This document shows, one piece after another, positions 8,403 to 15,430 of a DNA stretch of 64,000 nucleotides; the stretch's first letter is position 1, and every line of letters starts with the position of its first letter. The notes under the pieces were generated by a model. That model did not search any database, was not told where the DNA came from, and saw only the letters and a program-made list of their open reading frames with translations. Source of the stretch: Treponema sp. (GTDB lineage: Bacteria > Spirochaetota > Spirochaetia > Treponematales > Treponemataceae); the NCBI GenBank assembly GCA_017940255.1, contig JAGAZB010000056.1, positions 124,001 to 188,000 on the forward strand, given 5' to 3'. The position numbers and the translations under genes are program-made.

Positions 8403-8423
8403 TTGCCATGCAAAACATGGCAA
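8403..8423. promoter_or_regulatory. 8-bp perfect hairpin/dyad between the XRE and BRO-N genes
   Basis: TTGCCATG (8403-8410), loop CAAAA, CATGGCAA (8416-8423). No T-tract follows on the minus strand, the direction of both flanking genes, so an operator or processing site is as likely as a terminator. The rest of the 228-nt gap shows nothing I recognise. Confidence 0.35.
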
Positions 8424-8539
8424 TTTTAAACCGTACATACTAATAAATGCAATTTGTTCGTTGGAAGCGGTCTTCTGCACGGAAGGCTTTACAGTTTTAA
8501 TATACTGAAATCTAAATTAAAAGGCAATTGAAAGAATAA

Positions 8540-8875
8540 CTAATCTTCTTTACTTTTTAGTGATTTTATTATTTCTGTCACAGATGAATCTAAAACATTT
8601 TTTAGTCTTTCTAATTGGTATTTCGAAAAGGAATTATCCTCTTTTTTTGGCTGTTGTACATGTTCTTCTGTATGAAATAAATATTCTGGCTTAATTCCAA
8701 GTGCCATTGATAATTGAATAATTAAATCAAATGAAGGCTTTGTCAAACCTGTTTCGATGTTTCCAATAGTCCCATTTGAAACATTACATTGTTCAGCAAG
8801 TTCAGCCTGTGTTAATCCTTTGATTTTACGATAATACTTCATATTTTCTATGAAGCATTTTTGGTATTCACCCAT
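8540..8875 (-). CDS. XRE-family helix-turn-helix transcriptional regulator
   Basis: A 111-residue DNA-binding protein. The N-terminal XRE/Cro-C1 HTH spans about residues 9-66 and contains KIKGLTQAELAEQCNVSNGT and IGNIETGLTKPSFDLIIQL, the classical five-helix repressor fold. The C-terminal 40 residues are charged and helical, possibly a dimerisation tail. It is divergent from the exported protein gene at 8977, with about 100 nt between the two starts including a strong promoter, so it plausibly regulates that gene and itself. No ribosome site stands out before its ATG. Confidence 0.88.
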   Translation of the reverse strand: MGEYQKCFIENMKYYRKIKGLTQAELAEQCNVSNGTIGNIETGLTKPSFDLIIQLSMALGIKPEYLFHTEEHVQQPKKEDNSFSKYQLERLKNVLDSSVTEIIKSLKSKED

Positions 8876-8904
8876 ATTTTTATTTTAAATGATAAATATT
8901 AGAT

Positions 8905-8933
8905 TTGACACAAAGTTATAATGAGTTTACAAT
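8905..8933 (+). promoter_or_regulatory. Strong sigma70-type promoter for the exported protein gene
   Basis: TTGACA at 8905-8910, a 17-nt spacer and TACAAT at 8928-8933. An in-frame TTG that could extend the downstream gene coincides with the -35 box, which argues against that longer start. An XRE regulator gene diverges from the other side and may act here. Confidence 0.75.
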
Positions 8934-8976
8934 AATTCTAATACTCATTTATACTGAATTTTTAAAGGAGATTTTA

Positions 8977-9822
8977 ATGAAGAAATTAACAGTATTATTA
9001 GCCACATTATTAATCGGACGTGTATTATTTGCACAAAATAATACACGTAAACTGATTACTGGAGTCTACAGTTTAGTTATGGAACCAACTGAAAACTGGA
9101 CAATATATGATCCAAACTTCACCCTTATCGAACCAATAAAAGACAAATATGAGTTTGAAGGAAGTTTCATTTTAAAGATAGCACTTGGTTATATGCGCTA
9201 CAATTTTACATGTCAAATAACAAAAAATGGTGATGATATCACGGTCACAATTCCTACAATGGAATCTTGCGGATGTGATAAAAACGGAATTATCACAAAG
9301 GGCTCTAAGTATAGAAAAACTCCAGATAAAGTTGCAGCTGAATATGCAAAGCAAATAAAGGATGAAATATTACATCGTTTATCTGTTTGGTCTGATGATG
9401 AATATACAGCATGCTTAAACAGAACAGTAACATCTCCATATACAATACATTGTGTACAGAATAACTCCGCTTTAATTTTCAAGAAATTCATATCTGACTA
9501 CCAAGTTCTTGGTAGAAATTCAAATTTTGAAATTTATGCAACACGAGTTGATGAAGCAAAAATAAATAAAGAAACTTATTCTTATGTTATTTACGGAATT
9601 GCATTAGCTGGCTCTCATAAAAAAGGACTTGCTACTATTCCTGATACAGTTCATTATGAAATATATACAAATAATGACTTAGCATTATCTTTATCAGTTG
9701 ATGATGAAACACAAATTTTAATAAATGGGGGAAAAGGGAAAAAAGAAGCCGTGTATACCATTAACGGAACTATTAATGAGTTCAAAAATAATCCTTCAAT
9801 GGTGATAGAAATATTCGAATAG
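8977..9822 (+). CDS. Exported protein of unknown function
   Basis: A 281-residue protein beginning MKKLTVLLATLLIGRVLFAQ, a Sec signal peptide with probable cleavage after FAQ. AAAGGAG lies 6 nt before the ATG. The mature chain is beta-rich, with a Cys pair (ESCGCDKNG) and no family I recognise. It has its own promoter (8905-8933), a divergent XRE regulator upstream and a strong terminator downstream, so it is a single-gene unit, probably under local control. Base composition looks more AT-rich than the genes on either side of this patch, as in the BRO-N and XRE genes. Confidence 0.7.
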   Translation: MKKLTVLLATLLIGRVLFAQNNTRKLITGVYSLVMEPTENWTIYDPNFTLIEPIKDKYEFEGSFILKIALGYMRYNFTCQITKNGDDITVTIPTMESCGCDKNGIITKGSKYRKTPDKVAAEYAKQIKDEILHRLSVWSDDEYTACLNRTVTSPYTIHCVQNNSALIFKKFISDYQVLGRNSNFEIYATRVDEAKINKETYSYVIYGIALAGSHKKGLATIPDTVHYEIYTNNDLALSLSVDDETQILINGGKGKKEAVYTINGTINEFKNNPSMVIEIFE

Positions 9823-9842
9823 CCTTCTTCCATAAAGCCTTT

Positions 9843-9875
9843 AAGGTAACCAAATATTTGGTTACCTTTTTTTTT
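9843..9875 (+). terminator. Strong intrinsic terminator
   Basis: A perfect 26-nt palindrome (AAGGTAACCAAAT then its complement, 9843-9868) runs straight into a nine-T tract (9867-9875), 20 nt after the stop codon of the exported protein gene. Confidence 0.92.
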
Positions 9876-9876
9876 C

Positions 9877-10094
9877 AAAGATTGCCTTTCTTTCTAAATT
9901 TTATTGAACTAACTCTTATGAAACTAAGTATTTATTTCCAATCTAGAATCTCCAGTCCAGCCCTGGTATATTTCGAGGAATAAATTAATTTAAGTATTCA
10001 AATAGTCCATAAATCCAAAAGTTTTTTCGTGCAGACATAATAAACCATTATATCTACAGACGAATGATTTTTGATTTCCATTGAAAATTGCTGG
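9877..10094. other. Gene-free AT-rich spacer
   Basis: About 220 nt between the terminator of the plus-strand gene and the terminator of the minus-strand nfn operon. I see no reading frame with a ribosome site, no RNA-like structure and no repeat in it. Confidence 0.5.
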
Positions 10095-10096
10095 TA

Positions 10097-10128
10097 AAAA
10101 AAAGATTCCCGCGTCGGAGCGCGGGAAT
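10097..10128 (-). terminator. Intrinsic terminator of the nfn operon
   Basis: Read on the minus strand, ATTCCCGCG, a 6-nt loop and CGCGGGAAT (10105-10128) are followed by a run of T residues (the A8 run at 10097-10104 region on the plus strand). The hairpin resembles the GAATGACA-flanked repeats at 11.7, 23.4 and 32.5 kb and may be derived from that family. Confidence 0.75.
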
Positions 10129-10142
10129 GACACATAGAGTGG

Positions 10143-10184
10143 CGGTGGTTTCGATACGCTCGCTTCGCGAGCACTCAACCACCG
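10143..10184 (+). repeat. REP-like palindrome, GGTGGTTTCGATAC family, copy 3
   Basis: The arms CGGTGGTT (10143-10150) and AACCACCG (10177-10184) enclose TCGATACGCTCGCTTCGCG, matching the copy at 5312-5355 almost base for base. It lies between the nfnB-like stop codon and the terminator. Confidence 0.8.
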
Positions 10185-10194
10185 TGGGATTCGT

Positions 10195-11667
10195 TTATTT
10201 AGCCAGATATTCATTAATTCCTGCTGCAGCTTTGCGTCCTTCACCCATAGCGAGGATTACAGTAGCGGCACCGAGGACGATGTCTCCACCGGCCCATACT
10301 TTGGCGTGGTGGGTAGCCTGCTTTTCGTCTACCAGGATGTGGCCGCGCTTGTCGGCGTCGAGGCCTGGAGTTGTGCTTACGAGGAGCGGGTTTGAACCGT
10401 TTCCGAGGGCAACAATCATTGCATCACATGGAACGTCGTGCTCTGAACCTGGGATAGGCACTGGAGAGCGGCGGCCAGATTCGTCCGGTTCACCGAGTTC
10501 GTAGCTAAGGCAGCGTACACCAACAACCTTACCTTCTTCGTTGCCCAGAACTTCTACAGGGTTTTCGAGGAAGCGGAAGTTTACGCCTTCTTCTTCTGCG
10601 TGGCCAATCTCTTCAAGACGGGCTGGCATTTCGTTTCTTGTACGGCGGTAAACAACATCAACAGTTTCTGCACCAAGGCGGAAGGCCATGCGGGCAGCAT
10701 CCATTGCAACGTTTCCGGCACCACAAACTACTACATGCTTTGCTTCGTAAATTGGAGTTGCAGCTTGATCTTTATCATAACCCTTCATAAGGTTTGCACG
10801 TGTAAGATATTCGTTTGCAGAGAATACACCAATCAGGTTTTCTCCAGGAATATTCAGGAACTTTGGAAGACCAGCACCTGTTCCAACGAAAGCAGCATCA
10901 AAGCCTTTTTCTGAAAGAAGCTGATCCAGAGTATCTGTACGGCCAACAAGAAAGTTTGTTTCAAACTTTACGCCGATTTTCTTAAGATTTTCAATTTCGT
11001 CCTGAACGATTTTCTTTGGAAGACGGAATTCAGGAATACCGTACATCATTACACCACCACACTTGTGGAAGGCTTCGAATACAGTAACTTCGTGACCGGC
11101 ACGAGCACAGTCTGCTGCAACAGTAAGACCTGCAGGACCAGAACCAATAACTGCAACCTTCTTTCCTGTAGCTGGAGCGACCTCAGGCATTGTTACCTGA
11201 TTGTTTTCGCGCTCCCAGTCTGCAACAAAACGTTCAAGGCGGCCGATAGAAACAGCCTTTTCTGGGTTCTTCCAAACCTTACCAACTGTACACTTACCCT
11301 GGCACTGCTTTTCCTGAGGACAGACACGTCCACAGATTGCAGGCAAAAGACTTGTCTTTTTGATTGTATCAACAGCGGCCTTAAAGTTTTCGTTAGCGAT
11401 TTCGCGGATAAAGCCCGGAATATCGATATTTACAGGGCAGCCTTCCATACAGAAAGGTTTTGCACACTGAAGACAGCGGTTAGCTTCTACGATAGCCTGT
11501 TCCTTGCTGAAACCAAGGGCAACTTCTGCCATCTGGCGGGCACGAGCCTTTGGTTCAAGAGTAGGCATTTCCATCTGAGGAATGGCATTGCGGTCTTTAG
11601 CAGTAAGCTTGCCGTTAGCCTTAATCAAATCGTTTATTTTATTTAGTTCTTCTTGTACGTTTATCAT
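10195..11667 (-). CDS. nfnB: NfnB/SudA/GltA-type FAD- and Fe-S-containing oxidoreductase subunit
   Basis: A 490-residue flavoprotein of the glutamate-synthase small-subunit family. The N-terminal domain has eight cysteines for two [4Fe-4S] clusters: C65, C68, C73, C77 and C112, C116, C122, C126. It is followed by an FAD-binding GSGPAG (175-180) and a second, NADP-type dinucleotide fold (VVVCGAGNVAMDAAR). With the upstream nfnA-like gene it forms the pair known as NfnAB, which couples NADH, ferredoxin and NADP+ by electron bifurcation; the same architecture is annotated as sulfide dehydrogenase or NADPH-dependent glutamate synthase in other genomes. No glutamate synthase large subunit is nearby, which favours Nfn. 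The start at 11667 has GGAG 6 nt upstream; an in-frame TTG at 11679 overlaps that site. Confidence 0.82.
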   Translation of the reverse strand: MINVQEELNKINDLIKANGKLTAKDRNAIPQMEMPTLEPKARARQMAEVALGFSKEQAIVEANRCLQCAKPFCMEGCPVNIDIPGFIREIANENFKAAVDTIKKTSLLPAICGRVCPQEKQCQGKCTVGKVWKNPEKAVSIGRLERFVADWERENNQVTMPEVAPATGKKVAVIGSGPAGLTVAADCARAGHEVTVFEAFHKCGGVMMYGIPEFRLPKKIVQDEIENLKKIGVKFETNFLVGRTDTLDQLLSEKGFDAAFVGTGAGLPKFLNIPGENLIGVFSANEYLTRANLMKGYDKDQAATPIYEAKHVVVCGAGNVAMDAARMAFRLGAETVDVVYRRTRNEMPARLEEIGHAEEEGVNFRFLENPVEVLGNEEGKVVGVRCLSYELGEPDESGRRSPVPIPGSEHDVPCDAMIVALGNGSNPLLVSTTPGLDADKRGHILVDEKQATHHAKVWAGGDIVLGAATVILAMGEGRKAAAGINEYLAK

Positions 11668-11683
11668 TGTTATCTCCAAAATG

Positions 11684-11741
11684 ATTCCCCGGTCAAGCCG
11701 TGGAATGACACTGCTGTCATTATCGGGCTTGACCCGATAAT
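11684..11741. repeat. Palindromic repeat pair (CTTGA-loop family) inside the nfn operon
   Basis: Two adjacent hairpins fill the gap between the two nfn genes: GATTCC...GGAATGAC around CGG-TCAAG-CCG (11684-11708), and ATTATCGGG-CTTGA-CCCGATAAT (11719-11741, perfect 9-bp stem). The same CTTGA loop, with different but still paired stems, recurs at 23435-23457 and 32573-32591. Being in the middle of an operon, this copy may tune expression of the downstream gene. Confidence 0.8.
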
Positions 11742-11748
11742 CTTTTTC

Positions 11749-12594
11749 CTACTTTTCTATGCCAAGGCCAATCTTGCACTTGTGGAAATCTTCCTGCTCG
11801 CGTGGCTTGAAAGACTTCATACGCATCATCATGTTGTCCCAGTCTACAATGTGAGCATCGAACTCAGGACCATCAACACAAACGAACTTTGTTTCTCCGC
11901 CAACAGATACACGACAGCCACCGCACATTCCAGTTCCGTCAATCATAATTGTGTTCAAAGAAACTGTAGTCTTAATGCCGTACTCCTTAGTAGTAGCGGC
12001 ACAGAACTTCATCATGATTGGAGGTCCAATTGCAATTACTTCTGCTGGAGGGCACTGGCTTTCGCACATTTCCTTTACAGGAACAGTTGATACACCCTGG
12101 CGACCGGCAGAACCATCATCAGTCATAATGATTACTTCGTCTGCAAGAGCCTTCATTTCATCAACATAAATAAGCAGGTCCTTATTGCGGGCACAGATTA
12201 CCATGATAACCTTATTACCAATAGCCTTGTGAGCCTGAACGATTGGATAACAAGGGGCAACACCAAAACCACCACCAACTACAAGTACAGGGCGGTCGTA
12301 TTTTTCAATTTTAGAAGGATTTCCAAGAGGACCAAGAACTGCAGGAAGCTCCTCGCCAGCCTCTTTTAATGAAAGTTTCAAAGTAGATGCACCAACAGCC
12401 TGGAAAACAAGAGCAATCCAGCCCTCTTCGGCATTTGCATCTGCAATTGTAAGCGGAATACGCTCACCAAAATCCAAATCAACCTGAACGATAACAAACT
12501 GTCCTGCCTTGCGGTTGCGTGCAATTTCAGGAGCAGTAACCTTCATATAAAATACACCGGCAGAAAGCTGTTTTTTTTCAATAATTTTAAACAT
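11749..12594 (-). CDS. nfnA: NfnA/SudB-type FAD/NAD-binding [2Fe-2S] subunit
   Basis: A 281-residue member of the ferredoxin-NADP reductase-like family (dihydroorotate dehydrogenase electron-transfer subunit type). An FAD-binding beta-barrel (ERIPLTIAD, GPLGNPS) is followed by an NAD-binding fold (VLVVGGGFGVAPCYPI) and a C-terminal cluster site, DGTGMCGGCRVSVGG, with C224, C227 and C239 and a nearby D219; Nfn small subunits are reported to use an Asp plus three Cys for their [2Fe-2S] cluster. It is the partner of the downstream nfnB-like gene, with which it would exchange electrons between NADH, ferredoxin and NADP+. The start at 12594 has AGAGGA upstream; a longer frame from 12654 lacks a ribosome site. 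Confidence 0.82.
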   Translation of the reverse strand: MFKIIEKKQLSAGVFYMKVTAPEIARNRKAGQFVIVQVDLDFGERIPLTIADANAEEGWIALVFQAVGASTLKLSLKEAGEELPAVLGPLGNPSKIEKYDRPVLVVGGGFGVAPCYPIVQAHKAIGNKVIMVICARNKDLLIYVDEMKALADEVIIMTDDGSAGRQGVSTVPVKEMCESQCPPAEVIAIGPPIMMKFCAATTKEYGIKTTVSLNTIMIDGTGMCGGCRVSVGGETKFVCVDGPEFDAHIVDWDNMMMRMKSFKPREQEDFHKCKIGLGIEK

Positions 12595-12637
12595 CTTCAG
12601 TCCTCTTAAAAATAAATAGTAGATTATTTTACAATAA

Positions 12638-12667
12638 AAAAACGCGATGGGCAACCACCGCGTTTTT
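12638..12667 (-). terminator. Intrinsic terminator of the lipoprotein/barrel operon
   Basis: Minus-strand AAAAACGCGGTGG, loop TTGC, CCATCGCGTTTTT: a 12-bp stem with one mismatch and a T-tract, about 30 nt after the stop codon at 12699. Confidence 0.8.
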
Positions 12668-12698
12668 ACATTAAATTTTGTATTAAATCATGAAATTA

Positions 12699-13901
12699 TT
12701 AGAATCCCATGCTGAAAACAAGGTAGCCGCCAAAGCCCGAACCAAGCCAGCTCTTAGCAAAACTAGAAGACTGCATAGAAAGTCCAAGATCAATTTCAAT
12801 AATTCTAAGATTTAAGACAAATCCAGCCTGCTGAACAAATATCTGTTTTGTATATTCAGAAGAAAGGCTGAATTTTAACATATTGATGACATTAACTGTT
12901 AAACCCAGGTAATACTGGAAGTAGAATTCAGAAGTGTCATCAGTCATAAATGGGTGATAAATTCCAACACCTCCACCTACACGCAGATCCAAAAAGTTTC
13001 TCATTGGGAAGAAATCAACATAGCCCATTGCAACTAAAGGTCTGTTAATTTTATAGGCAGCGGAACCTATATTCTGGAACTCAGCTTCAGGAATATTCAT
13101 TTCAAATGCATCAAGCTCTGCAAGAGAAATTGTTGTGCTTGAAGAAAAACTTGTTGCAATCTGATAATTCATTGTTGCAGGAACGATAGGAATTCTTGCA
13201 TCTGCAGAAAGCTTAAGAAGACGAGGAATAAGGAAGAAATCGCCTCCAAAAGCAAGATCAATACCAAGAACAGAATAGTCAAAATCAAATGTTTCAGGGT
13301 CAGACATAATAGATTCCAAATCTACTGTTGAATAAGTATTGAAAACTGTATCTGTTATAATGTTAATTCCAGAATTAGTGTTTTCAATCTTAATTCCACC
13401 AGTTGAACCAGAAACACTTACAGCAGGAATAAATACACCCGGACGAACATACAAATTAAAGTTTGAAAGTTTTAATCCAACATTTGCCTGGCTGTAAACA
13501 AAGATATCAATTTTTGGGGAAACTGAAATATCAATAACATCGTTAATCTTCATTCCAGTTGCCATAAATTTCAGAAGACCATCAGAGAAAGCGATATTTG
13601 AAAAAACATCAAGTCCCGCATCAAGACCAATAGAAAAATGTGGCAGATTAAGATTGATACTTACATCCGGATTTACAGTGGTAATAAAATCCAGATTTTC
13701 GCCGTTCAGGTCATTTACATATTTTTTGAAGTCGATAACGGCTTCCTTTTTCATAAAATCATCTACCGAAAAACAGTTATTTGAAATGGCGAATGGCACA
13801 GAAATCTTGTATTCAAAGAAACGGTCGCCAAAGAAGCCTTTAGAGAACATAACTGTACATAAAAGGAATGAAGTGATTATGAAAGCAAGTATTTTTTTCA
13901 T
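12699..13901 (-). CDS. Probable outer-membrane beta-barrel protein
   Basis: A 400-residue protein with a Sec signal peptide (MKKILAFIITSFLLCTVMFS). The mature part alternates hydrophobic and polar residues in many short strands, and the chain ends in GYLVFSMGF with a terminal Phe, the hallmark of outer-membrane barrels handled by BamA. No specific family is recognised. Its ATG overlaps the TGA of the preceding lipoprotein gene (ATGA), with GGAGG 6 nt upstream, so the two proteins are translationally coupled and probably act together at the outer membrane. Confidence 0.72.
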   Translation of the reverse strand: MKKILAFIITSFLLCTVMFSKGFFGDRFFEYKISVPFAISNNCFSVDDFMKKEAVIDFKKYVNDLNGENLDFITTVNPDVSINLNLPHFSIGLDAGLDVFSNIAFSDGLLKFMATGMKINDVIDISVSPKIDIFVYSQANVGLKLSNFNLYVRPGVFIPAVSVSGSTGGIKIENTNSGINIITDTVFNTYSTVDLESIMSDPETFDFDYSVLGIDLAFGGDFFLIPRLLKLSADARIPIVPATMNYQIATSFSSSTTISLAELDAFEMNIPEAEFQNIGSAAYKINRPLVAMGYVDFFPMRNFLDLRVGGGVGIYHPFMTDDTSEFYFQYYLGLTVNVINMLKFSLSSEYTKQIFVQQAGFVLNLRIIEIDLGLSMQSSSFAKSWLGSGFGGYLVFSMGF

Positions 13902-15298
13902 AATGAACCTCCAAATTCTGGGTAAACCTGAAGGTCACCATCGGTTTTGATTCCAACTATCATTTCTGCGGCAAAATCCATTTCTCTAGGCATTATCAAT
14001 TCACCTTTTGGGAAAATGAGAGAAAGTGCTGGAGAGCCCATTGAACCGCCGGCAAGCATTTTCTTAAGATTTGCATTAGAAATTGTACCTGTTGCAGGAT
14101 TTCCAACATCGGTTAGGCCGAATGTAATTGGAACATCACCAAATTTAAGTTCAACATTCAAGGCACCGTTTGTAGCGGCCGGCTTAATAACGAAAGGAAG
14201 AGCAGTTGGAGTGAGGACAACATAACCTTCCTTCAAAACATCAATAAATGGATTAGACGGCACTTCTGAAGTCTCCTCTGTTTCTTCACCTTCTGCCGAT
14301 TCGTTTTTAATAATTTCCATTGTGGCATTATCTTTCAGCAGGAAGTCTAACTGAATATCGATATAAGCATAAATTGTGATTGTATGACTTTCACCCTGCT
14401 GAGCCAAAGCGGTTGGTACTGTGATAGAATCCAAATCTGTACGCATATAAAGTGTAGCAGCATCGTTTGGAGTACCATCTTCATTTGTAATGCGGGTATT
14501 AAGGGTTGCGGCAACATCAGCTGCAACTGCACCCTTACCTTTTATAGCTTCATTAAAATTCTTTGTAACCAGCTTGTTTTCATCAGGTTCAAGGTCTGGA
14601 TTCTGTACGAATTTAAGGCTTCCATGAGAGCTTGTTACACCACTTGTTGTGTCACCCTCACCAAGCAAATACTGAAATTTAGAAAGAGCATCTGCAGAAT
14701 CAGCAGTTCTGTAAAAGAGTGAAACCGCACCCTTAATTTCAGCAGATACAAACGCTTCGCTTGTTGTATCACCTGCGAACAAAGCAATTGGAACCGACTT
14801 AAAATACAGATTGTCCTTAAAATCATCACCAAAGGTATCAAAACTGTTCATGATGGTACCAAAGTTTACACCAAGCGGCATATCATAAGAAACCGAAATT
14901 GTCTGTGTGTAAGTCATTGGGATTTCTACAAACTGACTTGCTAAAGCAGTAGCAGAATTAACCAAGCTTGTAATGTTTGAATCAGAAAAATCAATTGTAA
15001 ACGAATAAACTGGTCGCATCATAAGACATTGCTTAAGATTTTCGTTTTTTGAATCTGGGAAATAATCGTAAACGGCGGCACCGTCCGAAGTATCTCCCAT
15101 ACCACTTTCAATTGACTGACGAATATCAATACTCTGGAAAGCAGATGTAGATTCAAGCATTTGAGAAACAGAATCGCCCAAGCCTAATTCATACTCTGCA
15201 TTTGTTTTTACCGACACTTTTTCTGGAAGCTGCCAGTCGCAGCCTGAAAAGGCAAGCAGAGCACTTCCGAAAAGGGGTACTAATAATTTTCTATTCAT
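13898..15298 (-). CDS. Lipoprotein of unknown function
   Basis: A 466-residue protein starting MNRKLLVPLFGSALLAFSGC, with a good lipobox (LAFSGC; the Cys is residue 20 and would be lipidated). The body contains many Thr/Ser-rich beta segments and no family I know. The sequence shows a lipid anchor; whether it faces the periplasm or the cell surface is not clear. The start at 15298 is preceded by GAGGG; an in-frame TTG two codons earlier overlaps it. It is the first gene of a two-gene operon, with a 4-nt overlap to the barrel protein gene. Confidence 0.72.
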   Translation of the reverse strand: MNRKLLVPLFGSALLAFSGCDWQLPEKVSVKTNAEYELGLGDSVSQMLESTSAFQSIDIRQSIESGMGDTSDGAAVYDYFPDSKNENLKQCLMMRPVYSFTIDFSDSNITSLVNSATALASQFVEIPMTYTQTISVSYDMPLGVNFGTIMNSFDTFGDDFKDNLYFKSVPIALFAGDTTSEAFVSAEIKGAVSLFYRTADSADALSKFQYLLGEGDTTSGVTSSHGSLKFVQNPDLEPDENKLVTKNFNEAIKGKGAVAADVAATLNTRITNEDGTPNDAATLYMRTDLDSITVPTALAQQGESHTITIYAYIDIQLDFLLKDNATMEIIKNESAEGEETEETSEVPSNPFIDVLKEGYVVLTPTALPFVIKPAATNGALNVELKFGDVPITFGLTDVGNPATGTISNANLKKMLAGGSMGSPALSLIFPKGELIMPREMDFAAEMIVGIKTDGDLQVYPEFGGSL

Positions 15299-15340
15299 AT
15301 ACAACCCTCAGGTATTTCTACCATTTATTACAATGCAAAA

Positions 15341-15386
15341 AAAAATGCTTCTATCCAAAGATAATTCAAAGGATAAAAGCACTTTT
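15341..15386 (-). terminator. Intrinsic terminator of tex
   Basis: On the minus strand, AAAAGTGCTTTTATCC pairs with GGATAGAAGCATTTTT across a 14-nt loop (16 positions, two mismatches), followed by further T residues. It lies 45 nt after the tex stop codon. Confidence 0.82.
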
Positions 15387-15430
15387 AGATTGGCTCTATT
15401 CTACACTATATTATCAGCCAAAAGCAAGTA

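Noticed and set aside
10600..12169. Plus-strand reading frames opposite nfnB and nfnA
   Set aside because: They lack ribosome sites and domain content and lie wholly over strongly recognisable flavoprotein genes.
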